Of a DNA stretch of 5,742 nucleotides, positions 1 to 5,742 are shown piece by piece. The position numbers and the translations under genes are program-made. The stretch is from the NCBI GenBank assembly GCA_045402695.1, contig JAWPNA010000186.1, positions 1-5,742 of the forward strand, in the 5' to 3' direction. The stretch comes from JAWPNA01 sp045402695. Lineage in GTDB: Bacteria; Acidobacteriota; Polarisedimenticolia; JACPZX01; DASXTC01. The notes beneath the pieces were generated by a model. The model was not told the DNA's origin. It saw only the letters and a program-made list of their open reading frames with translations, and did no database searches. Each line of letters starts with the position of its first letter. Within the stretch, counting starts at the first letter, position 1.

Positions 1-360
1 GGCGCGCGGGGGCGGGGGGTGGGGGGGCTTATTGAGTATTCCCACCCGGGCGGGGGCGCCCGGGGCCCACCCGTGGCCGCGGGCGGGGGGGCGCCCCCAC
101 GACAGCACCAGCCTGTCTCCCACCTGCCGAACGCGCAGACCCGACACTTTTTCCGGCGCCGTCCTGAGCGGCGGCAGCGGCGGCCCTTTCTTGCCGCACC
201 CCTCAGCCGCGAACACCCCCGCGAAAACGACACCCAGCACGACAAGAACGGCCGCGACGCCGGAGGCGGGCGCGGGCCGGTCCATGACACGGGGCCGCGC
301 GTGGGTGCTTGACGGCGGAACCACCTGAAAGCGTCTCAGCAGGGCGCGGCGAAAGGACAT
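1..360 (-). CDS. CGKKGPP-type lipoprotein, partial (runs off window)
   Basis: This frame is open for exactly 120 codons from ATG at 360 to the window edge, so the C-terminus is missing. It begins 7 bases after the hslU stop, with a GAGG ribosome-binding site that overlaps that stop, so it is probably the last visible gene of the hslVU transcript. Residues 34-52 are a hydrophobic stretch (AAVLVVLGVVFAGVF), followed by Cys55 in AAEGCGKKGPPLPPLR. This looks like a lipoprotein signal with the CGKKGP start typical of small proteobacterial-style lipoproteins. Residues 69-88 (PEKVSGLRV...LVLSW) resemble the first strands of a fibronectin type III fold. If the internal ATG at 285 is used, the Cys falls at position 30, a more normal signal-peptide length, but no ribosome-binding site precedes it. 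The lipobox is imperfect (Glu at -2). After Trp88 the sequence becomes proline-rich, and the frame is doubtful because of homopolymers. Function is unknown; envelope location is inferred. Confidence 0.65.
   Translation of the reverse strand, partial: MSFRRALLRRFQVVPPSSTHARPRVMDRPAPASGVAAVLVVLGVVFAGVFAAEGCGKKGPPLPPLRTAPEKVSGLRVRQVGDRLVLSWGRPPARGHGWAPGAPARVGILNKPPHPPPPRA
41..98. repeat. Low-complexity GC-rich imperfect direct repeat at contig edge
   Basis: The unit CCCACCCG followed by GGGCGGGGGCGCCC occupies 41-61. It recurs at 66-98 with the two halves separated by extra bases and with longer runs (G7 at 85-91, C5 at 94-98). Positions 1-28 are also almost only G and C, with G6 and G7 runs. 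The GGGCGCCC-type cores are self-complementary and could form hairpins. The region falls inside the open frame of the lipoprotein gene, but its base use is far more extreme than that gene's upstream part. It may be a real GC-rich linker or a sequencing or assembly artefact at the end of a contig. Confidence 0.5.
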
Positions 361-367
361 CCCCACC

Positions 368-1828
368 TCAGAGGATGTACCTGCTGAGGTCCTGGTCCTC
401 GACGATTCCGGACAACCTGCGGCGCACGTACTCGGCGTTGATGACCTGCTGGCTGGACGGCAGGTCCGGCCCCTCGAAGAGAATATCGTCTAAGACCTTC
501 TCCATCATGGTGTGCAGCCGGCGCGCCCCGATGTTCTCCGTCCGTTCGTTGACCAGCACCGCGAAGTCGGCCAGCGCGTCGACGGCATCGGACGTGAAAG
601 ACAGCTCGATCCCCTCCGCTCCCATCAGCGCGACGTACTGCTTGACCAGCGCATTCTCCGGCTCGGTCAGGATGCGGACGAAATCCTCCTTCACGAGCGC
701 ATCCAGCTCGACGCGGATGGGAAAGCGCCCCTGCAGCTCGGGCATCAGGTCCGACGGCTTGGTGGCATGGAAGGCCCCGGAGGCGATGAACAGGATGTGA
801 TCGGTGCGCACCATGCCGTACTTGGTGTTGACGATGGTGCCCTCGATGATCGGCAGCAGGTCCCGCTGGACTCCTTCGCGGGACACGTCGGGGCCCGATC
901 CGGCCTGGCCGCGGCCCGCGATCTTGTCGATTTCGTCGAGAAAGATGATGCCCGACTGTTCCACGCGAACCACGGCGTCGCGCGTCACTTGATCCATGTC
1001 GATGAGCTTCTCCTCCTCTTCCTTGCGAAGGTGTTCGCGCGCCTCAGCCACCGTCATTCGGCGGCGCCGTCCTCCTGAGGGAAACAACCCCGGCATCATT
1101 TCCTTCAGGTTGAAGTTGATCTCCTCCATTCCCTGCTGCGAGAAGATGCGCAGCGGCATGCCCCCCGCCGAGGACTGCACTTCGATCTCCACGATCCTGT
1201 CGTCGAGCTTCCCTTCGGCGAATTGCCTCGCAAGGATTTCCCGCGTCCTGGCGTACGAGTCCTCGCCGTTTTCCTCCCCCCGCGGGGCGGCGTCCGGATG
1301 ATCCGGGGCTCCCGGCGCGTGCGGAGCCGTGCCGCGGACGGGAAGGAGCAGGTTCAGCAGGCGCTGCTCGGCGTTACGTGCGGCGCGGTCGCGCACATCC
1401 CCGGCGCGCTCCTGGTGGAGGAGGTCCACGGCAATCTCCGTGAGATCGCGCACCATGGATTCCACATCGCGGCCGACATATCCCACCTCCGTGAACTTCG
1501 TGGCCTCGATCTTCAGAAAGGGCGAGCGCGCGAGCTTTGCCAGCCGCCGCGCGATCTCGGTCTTGCCCACGCCGGTCGGCCCCATCATGATGATGTTCTT
1601 GGGCGCCACCTCCTCGGCCATCTCGGGCGACAGCCGGAGCCGGCGTATCCGGTTGCGCAGGGCGATCGCCACCGCCCGCTTGGCCCGCCCCTGGCCGACG
1701 ATGTAGCGGTCCAGCTCACCGACGATCTGCTTGGGGGTGAGTTGCCCGTCCCTGGCCCCTGCAAGACCCGGGACGGGCCGGACCCCTTTGTCCGACACGA
1801 GCGTCTCGCCGGGCATGTAGTAGACCAT
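368..1828 (-). CDS. hslU: ATP-dependent protease ATPase subunit HslU (ClpY)
   Basis: AAA+ unfoldase of the HslVU protease. It forms a hexameric ring that unfolds substrates with ATP and feeds them into the HslV peptidase in the cytoplasm. With the ATG at 1828 it has 486 residues, against 443 in E. coli. Visible motifs are Walker A GPTGVGKT (83-90), pore loop GYVG (116-119), a variable I domain at about 136-255, Walker B FLDEID (296-301), the conserved LQGRFPIR segment (365-372), sensor 2 GAR (434-436) and the C-terminal DLSRYIL (480-486). That tail docks into HslV and activates it in known members. The start is set by TGATG overlap with hslV and a GAGGAG site at 1834-1839, 5 bases upstream. 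This gives about 27 residues before the usual N-terminus (LTPKQIVGELDRYIVGQ); a GTG at codon 11 would shorten it. All core residues are present, so it should be active. Confidence 0.98.
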   Translation of the reverse strand: MVYYMPGETLVSDKGVRPVPGLAGARDGQLTPKQIVGELDRYIVGQGRAKRAVAIALRNRIRRLRLSPEMAEEVAPKNIIMMGPTGVGKTEIARRLAKLARSPFLKIEATKFTEVGYVGRDVESMVRDLTEIAVDLLHQERAGDVRDRAARNAEQRLLNLLLPVRGTAPHAPGAPDHPDAAPRGEENGEDSYARTREILARQFAEGKLDDRIVEIEVQSSAGGMPLRIFSQQGMEEINFNLKEMMPGLFPSGGRRRRMTVAEAREHLRKEEEEKLIDMDQVTRDAVVRVEQSGIIFLDEIDKIAGRGQAGSGPDVSREGVQRDLLPIIEGTIVNTKYGMVRTDHILFIASGAFHATKPSDLMPELQGRFPIRVELDALVKEDFVRILTEPENALVKQYVALMGAEGIELSFTSDAVDALADFAVLVNERTENIGARRLHTMMEKVLDDILFEGPDLPSSQQVINAEYVRRRLSGIVEDQDLSRYIL

Positions 1829-2370
1829 CACAGCTCCTCGACCAGGATCTTGTCGTTGGTGTAGACATCGATTCCCGATGCGATCTTGAGCGCTTCCCGC
1901 GCTATCCCTGAAGCCGGTAGGTTGCTGTGGAGCACGAGGGCGCGTGCGGCCGCCAGCGCGCAAGGCCCGCCCGATCCGATCGCCAGGAGTCCATCGTCCG
2001 GCTCGATCAGATCGCCCGTGCCCGACAGCAGGAAGGAGCGCTTCGCGTCCACGGCAATCAGCAGCGCCTCGAGCCTCCTGAGCGCCCGGTCGGTGCGCCA
2101 GTCCTTCACCAGCTCGACAGCAGCCCTCTCGAGGTTCCCCCGGAACTCCTCGAGCTTGCCCTCGAACCGGGTGAAGAGCGCGAACGCGTCGGCGGCCGAG
2201 CCGGCGAATCCGGCCAGAACGGAGTCCTTGTGCAGACGCCGGATCTTTCTGGCGCCATGCTTCATCACGACATTGTTGAGGGTGACCTGCCCGTCGCCGG
2301 CTACCGCGACCTGGTCATTGTGCCTCACCGACAGGATGGTCGTCGCATGGAACACGGCTCGACCGTTCAC
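1828..2370 (-). CDS. hslV: ATP-dependent protease peptidase subunit HslV (ClpQ)
   Basis: Threonine peptidase of the HslVU complex, related to the proteasome beta subunit. It forms a double hexamer that degrades proteins unfolded by HslU. The 180-residue product starts MNGRAVFHA followed by TTILSV. In this family the first Thr of TTI is the nucleophile, exposed after removal of the leader, so a 9-residue propeptide is predicted and Thr10 becomes Thr1. The other active-site residues are present: Asp26 (in GDGQ) and Lys42 (in ARKIRR), equal to Asp17 and Lys33 of the mature enzyme. The conserved AKDWRTDR-like (here VKDWRTDR) and IGSGG segments are intact. The start is GTG at 2370, supported by GGAGGA at 2377-2382 with 6-base spacing. 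The stop overlaps the hslU start by one base, consistent with translational coupling and balanced synthesis of the two subunits. Confidence 0.98.
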   Translation of the reverse strand: MNGRAVFHATTILSVRHNDQVAVAGDGQVTLNNVVMKHGARKIRRLHKDSVLAGFAGSAADAFALFTRFEGKLEEFRGNLERAAVELVKDWRTDRALRRLEALLIAVDAKRSFLLSGTGDLIEPDDGLLAIGSGGPCALAAARALVLHSNLPASGIAREALKIASGIDVYTNDKILVEEL

Positions 2371-2376
2371 GGGGAA

Positions 2377-2382
2377 TCCTCC
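2377..2382 (-). promoter_or_regulatory. Strong ribosome-binding site of hslV
   Basis: GGAGGA on the minus strand lies 6 bases before the GTG start codon of hslV. It decides the start, because a second in-frame GTG five codons later (in MNGRAVF) has no such site. Its strength suggests that hslV can be translated independently of the upstream propeller gene. Confidence 0.8.
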
Positions 2383-2393
2383 GGAGACGCCGG

Positions 2394-2402
2394 ACTATAC
2401 CA
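2394..2402 (-). promoter_or_regulatory. Possible extended -10 promoter for hslVU
   Basis: The minus strand reads TGGTATAGT, matching the extended -10 pattern TGnTATAAT with one mismatch in the hexamer (TATAGT, 2399-2394). No recognisable -35 is found 17 bases upstream (GGGGCC there), which extended -10 promoters can tolerate. Transcription would begin near 2387, giving a short leader of about 17 bases that includes the GGAGGA site. A sigma32-type -10 (CCCCATnT) was not seen, so heat-shock control in the enterobacterial manner is not supported. Confidence 0.4.
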
Positions 2403-2415
2403 CACGCGTCGCGTG
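2403..2415. promoter_or_regulatory. 13-bp perfect palindrome, candidate operator before hslV
   Basis: CACGCG and CGCGTG flank a single T, forming a perfect inverted repeat. It directly abuts the TG of the extended -10 element, a position where a bound repressor would block RNA polymerase. In GC-rich DNA short palindromes are frequent, so an operator role is only inferred from position. Confidence 0.3.
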
Positions 2416-2423
2416 CGGCCCCC

Positions 2424-2436
2424 GCCGCATGGCGGC
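2424..2436. repeat. Short hairpin at the end of the propeller gene
   Basis: GCCGC and GCGGC are separated by ATG, a 5-bp stem with a 3-base loop that begins at the last base of the propeller stop codon. No T run follows on the minus strand, so it is not a convincing intrinsic terminator. It could slow polymerase or protect a 3' end, or be chance. Confidence 0.25.
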
Positions 2437-3464
2437 TACTTGACGCGCGCCAGGTTGAACACCTGCCGGGTCTGCGTGTCGAGGCACCGCAGGACCGTGA
2501 CCGTCGCCAGCCCGAGAGGGCCGGTGGATGCCAGGCTGTAATAGTAGAGGAAGCGGCCGTCCGCCGACCAGAAAGGGCGACTCAGCCCCCGGCCGCCCGG
2601 CCTGGTGACGCGATCCATCACGGCTCCCTCCAGGCTGAGGATCACGAGGTCCCACTGACCCTGGTGATCGTCCACGACGGCGATGCGGCGGCCTCCCGGA
2701 TCGAGCGCCGGATACAATCCGGGCCCGAGATCCGTGAGTGCCAAATCCGTCCCGGCCCCGCCCGGGTCAAGGCGCGCGATGATCCCCCCGTCGATCTCGT
2801 CCCCGCTCAATCCCAGAAAAAGCGAGCGCGTGTCGGCCTGCCAGCTCGGCGAACCCACGCGAGCGAGATCGCGGCCGGACAGGAGATAGATATTCGTGGG
2901 CGTCCCTCGTGCGTCGAAGATCGCGACGGCGTCACCTCCCGCCGTGGCCTCGCGGTTGAGCCCCACGGCGATGCGGGAACCGTCTTGCGACCAGGAGGCG
3001 CCGGCAGCCGCGGAAACCTCTTGCCTGCCTCCGGGGCCGGGCGGGACGAGACGCTTCAGCAGCACCCTGCGCCACTGCGTGATGCGCGTGCCTTTCAGGT
3101 CGACGATGTTGAGAGAGAGATCCCGTCCCGTGGAGTCGCGCACATCGAGATCCCTCGCGCCCAGAAACAGCAGGCGCGTCCCGTCCGTCGTCAGCGCTGG
3201 CATGAAGATGGCGCCGCCGGATCCCAGAGCGCCGCCCTCGATCACCTGTCGCGCCGAGGTGCCGTCCCCCCGCGCCAGGTACAGGTGGTTGTCGCTGGCG
3301 AACGTGATGGTGGCGGCAGCAAGCAGCGAGCGCGCCGCAGGATCGGGGACACCCAGCCCTTCCAGTCGCGTGAGACAGCCGGTGGCTCCGCCCGCCAAGA
3401 GCCCGATCAGGATCGCCGCGGCGGCCCGGGGGTCTCGCACTCTCGGCGTTGATCCCACGGTCAC
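2436..3464 (-). CDS. PD40/TolB-like beta-propeller lipoprotein
   Basis: The 342-residue product starts with basic residues, then AAAAILIGLLAGGATGC, so Cys30 is a likely lipidation site (lipobox ATGC) and the protein is probably anchored in the envelope. The rest contains repeated WD40-like/PD40 units, each a turn with D-G followed by strands: MPALTTDGTRLLFL (88-101), ASWSQDGSRIAVG (156-168), PSWQADTRSLFLG (206-219), YPALDPGGRRIAVVDD (251-266) and RPFWSADGRFLYYYS (296-310). A weaker one lies near 53-68. About six blades are therefore likely. Such propellers usually bind proteins or ligands, as in TolB, but this is not TolB itself: the TolB N-terminal domain and the Tol-Pal neighbours are absent. 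The GTG at 3464 overlaps the synthetase stop (GTGA). The GTG two codons later (3458) has a better-spaced AAGG at 3466-3469 and may be the true start. The specific function is unknown. Confidence 0.8.
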   Translation of the reverse strand: MTVGSTPRVRDPRAAAAILIGLLAGGATGCLTRLEGLGVPDPAARSLLAAATITFASDNHLYLARGDGTSARQVIEGGALGSGGAIFMPALTTDGTRLLFLGARDLDVRDSTGRDLSLNIVDLKGTRITQWRRVLLKRLVPPGPGGRQEVSAAAGASWSQDGSRIAVGLNREATAGGDAVAIFDARGTPTNIYLLSGRDLARVGSPSWQADTRSLFLGLSGDEIDGGIIARLDPGGAGTDLALTDLGPGLYPALDPGGRRIAVVDDHQGQWDLVILSLEGAVMDRVTRPGGRGLSRPFWSADGRFLYYYSLASTGPLGLATVTVLRCLDTQTRQVFNLARVK

Positions 3465-5599
3465 GCCTTGAGTTTCACGCGGACATCCACGGCCATGGAC
3501 GGCGACCCGGCCTCGCTCACGATGTAGGGATTGATGTCCAGCGCCTCGATGAGGTCCTGCTCGGAGACGAGCTGGCTCAACCTCAGCAGCATCTGCTCGA
3601 GATTCGCGATGTCCGCGGAGGGTTCGCCGCGCACACCCGAGAGGAGCGGGTAGCTGCGGATCGCGCGGATCATGTCGGCGGCCTCCCGGTCCGTGATCGG
3701 CATCACCTTGAAGGCGACGTCCTTCAGCACTTCGACGTAGATCCCGCCCAGGCCGAACATGGACAGAGATCCGAACTGCGGATCGTGAAAGACGCCCATG
3801 ATGACCTCCTTGCCGCCCCTGATCATCTTCTGGGCGATGATCCCGGCCGTGGCGTCGAGCCCATCGAGCGTCTTGCGCAGGTCTTTGTACGCGCTTCCGG
3901 CCTCGTCTCCGTTGCGCAGATCGAGGCGGATGACCTTGAGCTCGCTCTTGTGAGAGAAGGCCCGGGAATCCCCCTTGAGAACGATCGGATAGCCGACGTC
4001 CAGGCCGAACGCGATCGCCTCGGCGGGAGAGGAGACGGTCCGGCAGGGCGCGGAGGGAATCCCGTATGCCGCCAGCAGCTCCACCGCATCGAGGAATCCC
4101 AGCATCGTCATCCGCCGGGCGGATGCCTCGGCGAGGAGGCGCGAGGCCTTGTCCCGGTCCACATCGAACCGGACCGCACGGCCCTCCTCACGCGACAGGA
4201 TGCCGCGGTACCGGACGGCGGCCGCCAGCCCCTCGGCGGCCAGCTCGGGGAAGCGGTAGACGGGGATGCCGTGTCTCTCCAGTTCCCGGATCCCTTCCTC
4301 CCACCCCACTTTGCCCATGAAGCATGTGACCACCGGCTTGGATGTTCCGGCGGTTCCGGCCACGATGGCGCGCGCGACGGCGTGCGCGTCAATCATGATG
4401 GGTGAGACGAATATCACCATGAGGGAGTCCGTGCCGGGATCGGCCAGCGCGATCCGCACCGCCGGTTCGTATCTCTCCGGGCCAGCGGTCGCGATGAGAT
4501 CGATCGGGTTCGCGGGGGTGCCCTCCGGGGGCAAGACTTTCCGCAGCGCCAAGAGCGACTCGGCGGAGAGGCGAGGCAGCGTGAGGCCGAGGTTCTCGCA
4601 GGCGTCCGCGGCCAGGATTCCCGGGCCTCCCGCGTTGGTCACGATGCCGACCCGAGCGCCGGCGGGTGTGGGCTGTTTGCTCAATGTCTGCGCGAACACG
4701 AACATCTCCTCGATGGTCGCGGCGCGGATCACGCCGCACTGCTCCAGGAGGCTCTCCACAGCGACGTCGAGGCCCGCGAGCGACCCTGTGTGCGTGCCGG
4801 CCGCCCGGGCCCCCGAAGCCGAGCGTCCCGCCTTCACCGCCAGGATCGGCTTCTTGCGCGTGATGCGGCGCGCGATCTGCGTGAACTTGGTCGGATTGCC
4901 GAACGACTCGAGGTACATGAGGATGATCGAAACATCGGGGTCCTCCTCCCAGTACTCCAGAAGGTCGTTGCCGGAGATGTCCGCTTTATTGCCCGTGCTG
5001 GCGAACATCGAGATGCCCAGGTTCATGTCGCGCGCGTTGGCGAGGATCGCTTCGCCCAGCGCACCGCTCTGGGAGATGAATCCGATCTTTCCGGGCGCCA
5101 GGCCGGCCGAGGGCATCGCCTTGGCGAAAGTGGCGTTCATGCGCACCTGAGGGTCGGCGTTGATCACGCCCATGCAGTTCGGGCCTATCATCCGCATGCC
5201 GTGGCCGCGTACCTTTTCCAGCAGCTCCGCCTCGAGCCTGAGGCCGTCGCCTCCGGCTTCCTTGAAGCCGGCCGTGATGACCACTACGCCGCGCACGCCC
5301 TTGCGGCCGCACTCCTCCACCACGCCCGCCACGGCCGCGCGGGGCACGACGATGACGGCCAGGTCCACCGGATCGGGGATGGAGCCGATGTCCGGATAGC
5401 ACTTCAGCGAGTGGACCGCGGCGGCCTTGGGGTTGACGGGGAAAACGGTGCCGTTGAACTCGTACTCGAGGAGGTTGTGGAGGATTTCGCGCCCGATGGA
5501 GGTGCGATCGCGGGAGGCGCCGATGACGGCGATGGAGCGCGGGCGGAATATTGCGTCGAGGCTGGTGCGCGCGCCGGGCTTGCCGCTCGAGTTGGACAT
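3461..5599 (-). CDS. NDP-forming acyl-CoA synthetase (acetate--CoA ligase, ADP-forming type)
   Basis: The 712-residue single chain has the alpha-beta fusion layout of ADP-forming acyl-CoA synthetases. These interconvert acyl-CoA, ADP and phosphate with the free acid, CoA and ATP, through a phosphohistidine. In order there is a CoA-binding Rossmann domain (about 15-140; GAS at 27-29, GPNCMG at 139-144), two succinyl-CoA-ligase-like domains (about 165-305 with SQSGA at 176-180, and 312-460 with TNAGGPG at 321-327), and an ATP-grasp domain (about 490-705). His270 in AGTHTGSLAG is the expected phosphorylated residue. His550 in FSHKSE sits at the second conserved His of the ATP-grasp part. The C-terminal EALDINPYIV matches the family's E-L-D-I-N-P signature. 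No GNAT acetyltransferase domain is fused, unlike PatZ-type proteins. The acyl substrate cannot be read from the sequence; acetate or a branched or aryl acid are options. The ATG at 5599 has only a weak AAGAG before it, and an in-frame TAA lies two codons upstream. Confidence 0.95.
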   Translation of the reverse strand: MSNSSGKPGARTSLDAIFRPRSIAVIGASRDRTSIGREILHNLLEYEFNGTVFPVNPKAAAVHSLKCYPDIGSIPDPVDLAVIVVPRAAVAGVVEECGRKGVRGVVVITAGFKEAGGDGLRLEAELLEKVRGHGMRMIGPNCMGVINADPQVRMNATFAKAMPSAGLAPGKIGFISQSGALGEAILANARDMNLGISMFASTGNKADISGNDLLEYWEEDPDVSIILMYLESFGNPTKFTQIARRITRKKPILAVKAGRSASGARAAGTHTGSLAGLDVAVESLLEQCGVIRAATIEEMFVFAQTLSKQPTPAGARVGIVTNAGGPGILAADACENLGLTLPRLSAESLLALRKVLPPEGTPANPIDLIATAGPERYEPAVRIALADPGTDSLMVIFVSPIMIDAHAVARAIVAGTAGTSKPVVTCFMGKVGWEEGIRELERHGIPVYRFPELAAEGLAAAVRYRGILSREEGRAVRFDVDRDKASRLLAEASARRMTMLGFLDAVELLAAYGIPSAPCRTVSSPAEAIAFGLDVGYPIVLKGDSRAFSHKSELKVIRLDLRNGDEAGSAYKDLRKTLDGLDATAGIIAQKMIRGGKEVIMGVFHDPQFGSLSMFGLGGIYVEVLKDVAFKVMPITDREAADMIRAIRSYPLLSGVRGEPSADIANLEQMLLRLSQLVSEQDLIEALDINPYIVSEAGSPSMAVDVRVKLKA

Positions 5600-5608
5600 C
5601 TCTTACCC

Positions 5609-5637
5609 ATGTTATCGGAGGCCTCCGGTTCAGTCAA
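5609..5637 (-). promoter_or_regulatory. Sigma70-like promoter for the synthetase operon
   Basis: On the minus strand TTGACT (5637-5632) matches the -35 consensus at 5 of 6 positions. TAACAT (5614-5609) matches the -10 at 4 of 6, with an exact 17-base spacer. Transcription would start around 5601-5604, only a few bases before the ATG at 5599, so the mRNA would be nearly leaderless. This agrees with the lack of a strong ribosome-binding site. It would drive the synthetase and propeller genes and possibly hslVU beyond them. Confidence 0.55.
5616..5627. promoter_or_regulatory. 12-bp perfect palindrome in the promoter spacer, candidate operator
   Basis: CGGAGGCCTCCG is a perfect inverted repeat without a loop, lying wholly between the -35 and -10 elements of the synthetase promoter. 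The position fits a repressor or spacer-binding activator site. Regulator identity is unknown, and the assignment rests on position and symmetry only. Confidence 0.35.
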
Positions 5638-5659
5638 AACCCGCCGATCACGCCGCCCG

Positions 5660-5742
5660 TCAGTGATGAGAGTGGTGCGGCTTGCTCTCGCCCGAGCCGC
5701 AGCCTCCCCCGCCCTTGCCCGGACAGATCACGCGGACCTGGT
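5660..5742 (-). CDS. C-terminal end of an unidentified protein with Cys/His-rich tail, partial
   Basis: From the window edge to TGA at 5662-5660 the frame reads QVRVICPGKGGGGCGSG and then ESKPHHSHH (26 full codons). Third codon positions are mostly G or C (22 of 26 sense codons), as in the neighbouring genes. The competing open frame has less biased third positions. Two cysteines in a glycine-rich stretch and four histidines at the very end suggest metal binding. The fragment is too short to name a family. The gene is on the same strand as the synthetase and ends 60 bases before it, with a separate promoter between them. Confidence 0.45.
   Translation of the reverse strand, partial: QVRVICPGKGGGGCGSGESKPHHSHH

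Noticed and set aside
19..328. Two overlapping small open frames on the plus strand at the window edge
   Set aside because: They lie opposite the lipoprotein signal region, have low-complexity Pro/Arg/Gly products and show no homology features.
1828..1963. Longer hslU start at 1963
   Set aside because: It would overlap hslV by 136 bases and add 45 residues unlike any HslU. The TGATG junction with a good ribosome-binding site at 1834-1839 is clearly better.
2424..2436. Intrinsic terminator after the propeller gene
   Set aside because: The hairpin has only a 5-bp stem and is followed by G and C rather than a T run, so termination is not supported.
2395..2655. 86-codon minus-strand open frame overlapping the end of the propeller gene
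   Set aside because: It is an out-of-frame shadow of the propeller coding sequence, whose PD40 repeats clearly define the true frame.
3449..4405. 318-codon open frame on the plus strand opposite the synthetase gene
   Set aside because: It is an antisense shadow of a well-supported coding region in GC-rich DNA. Its protein has no recognisable domain and is rich in His, Arg, Asp and Gly, as expected from reverse-complemented codons.
4266..5150. 294-codon open frame on the plus strand opposite the synthetase gene
   Set aside because: It lies fully antisense to conserved domains of the synthetase, its product is Ser/Arg/Pro-rich without family features, and it has no convincing ribosome-binding site.

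Overview
The window comes from a GC-rich bacterial chromosome and reads almost entirely on the minus strand. The direction of transcription runs from high to low coordinates. Codons have strongly GC-biased third positions. The HslV/HslU type, the CGKKGPP-type lipoprotein directly after hslU, and an ADP-forming acyl-CoA synthetase next to a beta-propeller lipoprotein would fit an Acidobacteriota- or deltaproteobacteria-like, Gram-negative-type organism. This placement is an inference from protein style only. The base run at the low-coordinate edge suggests a draft or metagenomic contig.

Layout in transcription order: (1) 5742-5660, the last codons of an unidentified protein with a Cys- and His-rich tail. 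(2) 5659-5600, a 60-base gap carrying a good sigma70-like promoter with a perfect 12-bp palindrome in its spacer. (3) 5599-3461, a 712-residue single-chain NDP-forming acyl-CoA synthetase (acetate--CoA ligase, ADP-forming, type). (4) 3464-2436, a TolB/PD40-like beta-propeller lipoprotein whose GTG start overlaps the previous stop. (5) 2435-2371, a 65-base gap with an extended -10 element, a 13-bp palindrome and a strong Shine-Dalgarno sequence. (6) 2370-1828, hslV. (7) 1828-368, hslU, overlapping hslV by one base (TGATG). (8) 360-1, the start of a small CGKKGPP lipoprotein running off the window through very GC-rich, low-complexity sequence.

How the genes relate: hslV and hslU encode the peptidase and unfoldase halves of one ATP-dependent protease and are translationally coupled. 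The synthetase and propeller genes are also coupled to each other, and have no obvious functional link to HslVU. The whole set could be read from the promoter upstream of the synthetase, with a possible second start in front of hslV. No RNA genes, mobile elements, CRISPR arrays or intergenic stretches over 300 bases were seen. The content is mainly housekeeping. I did not find a convincing new system. The points most worth checking are the two palindrome-bearing promoter regions, the uncharacterised propeller lipoprotein, and the possible frameshift or assembly problem at the low-coordinate edge.
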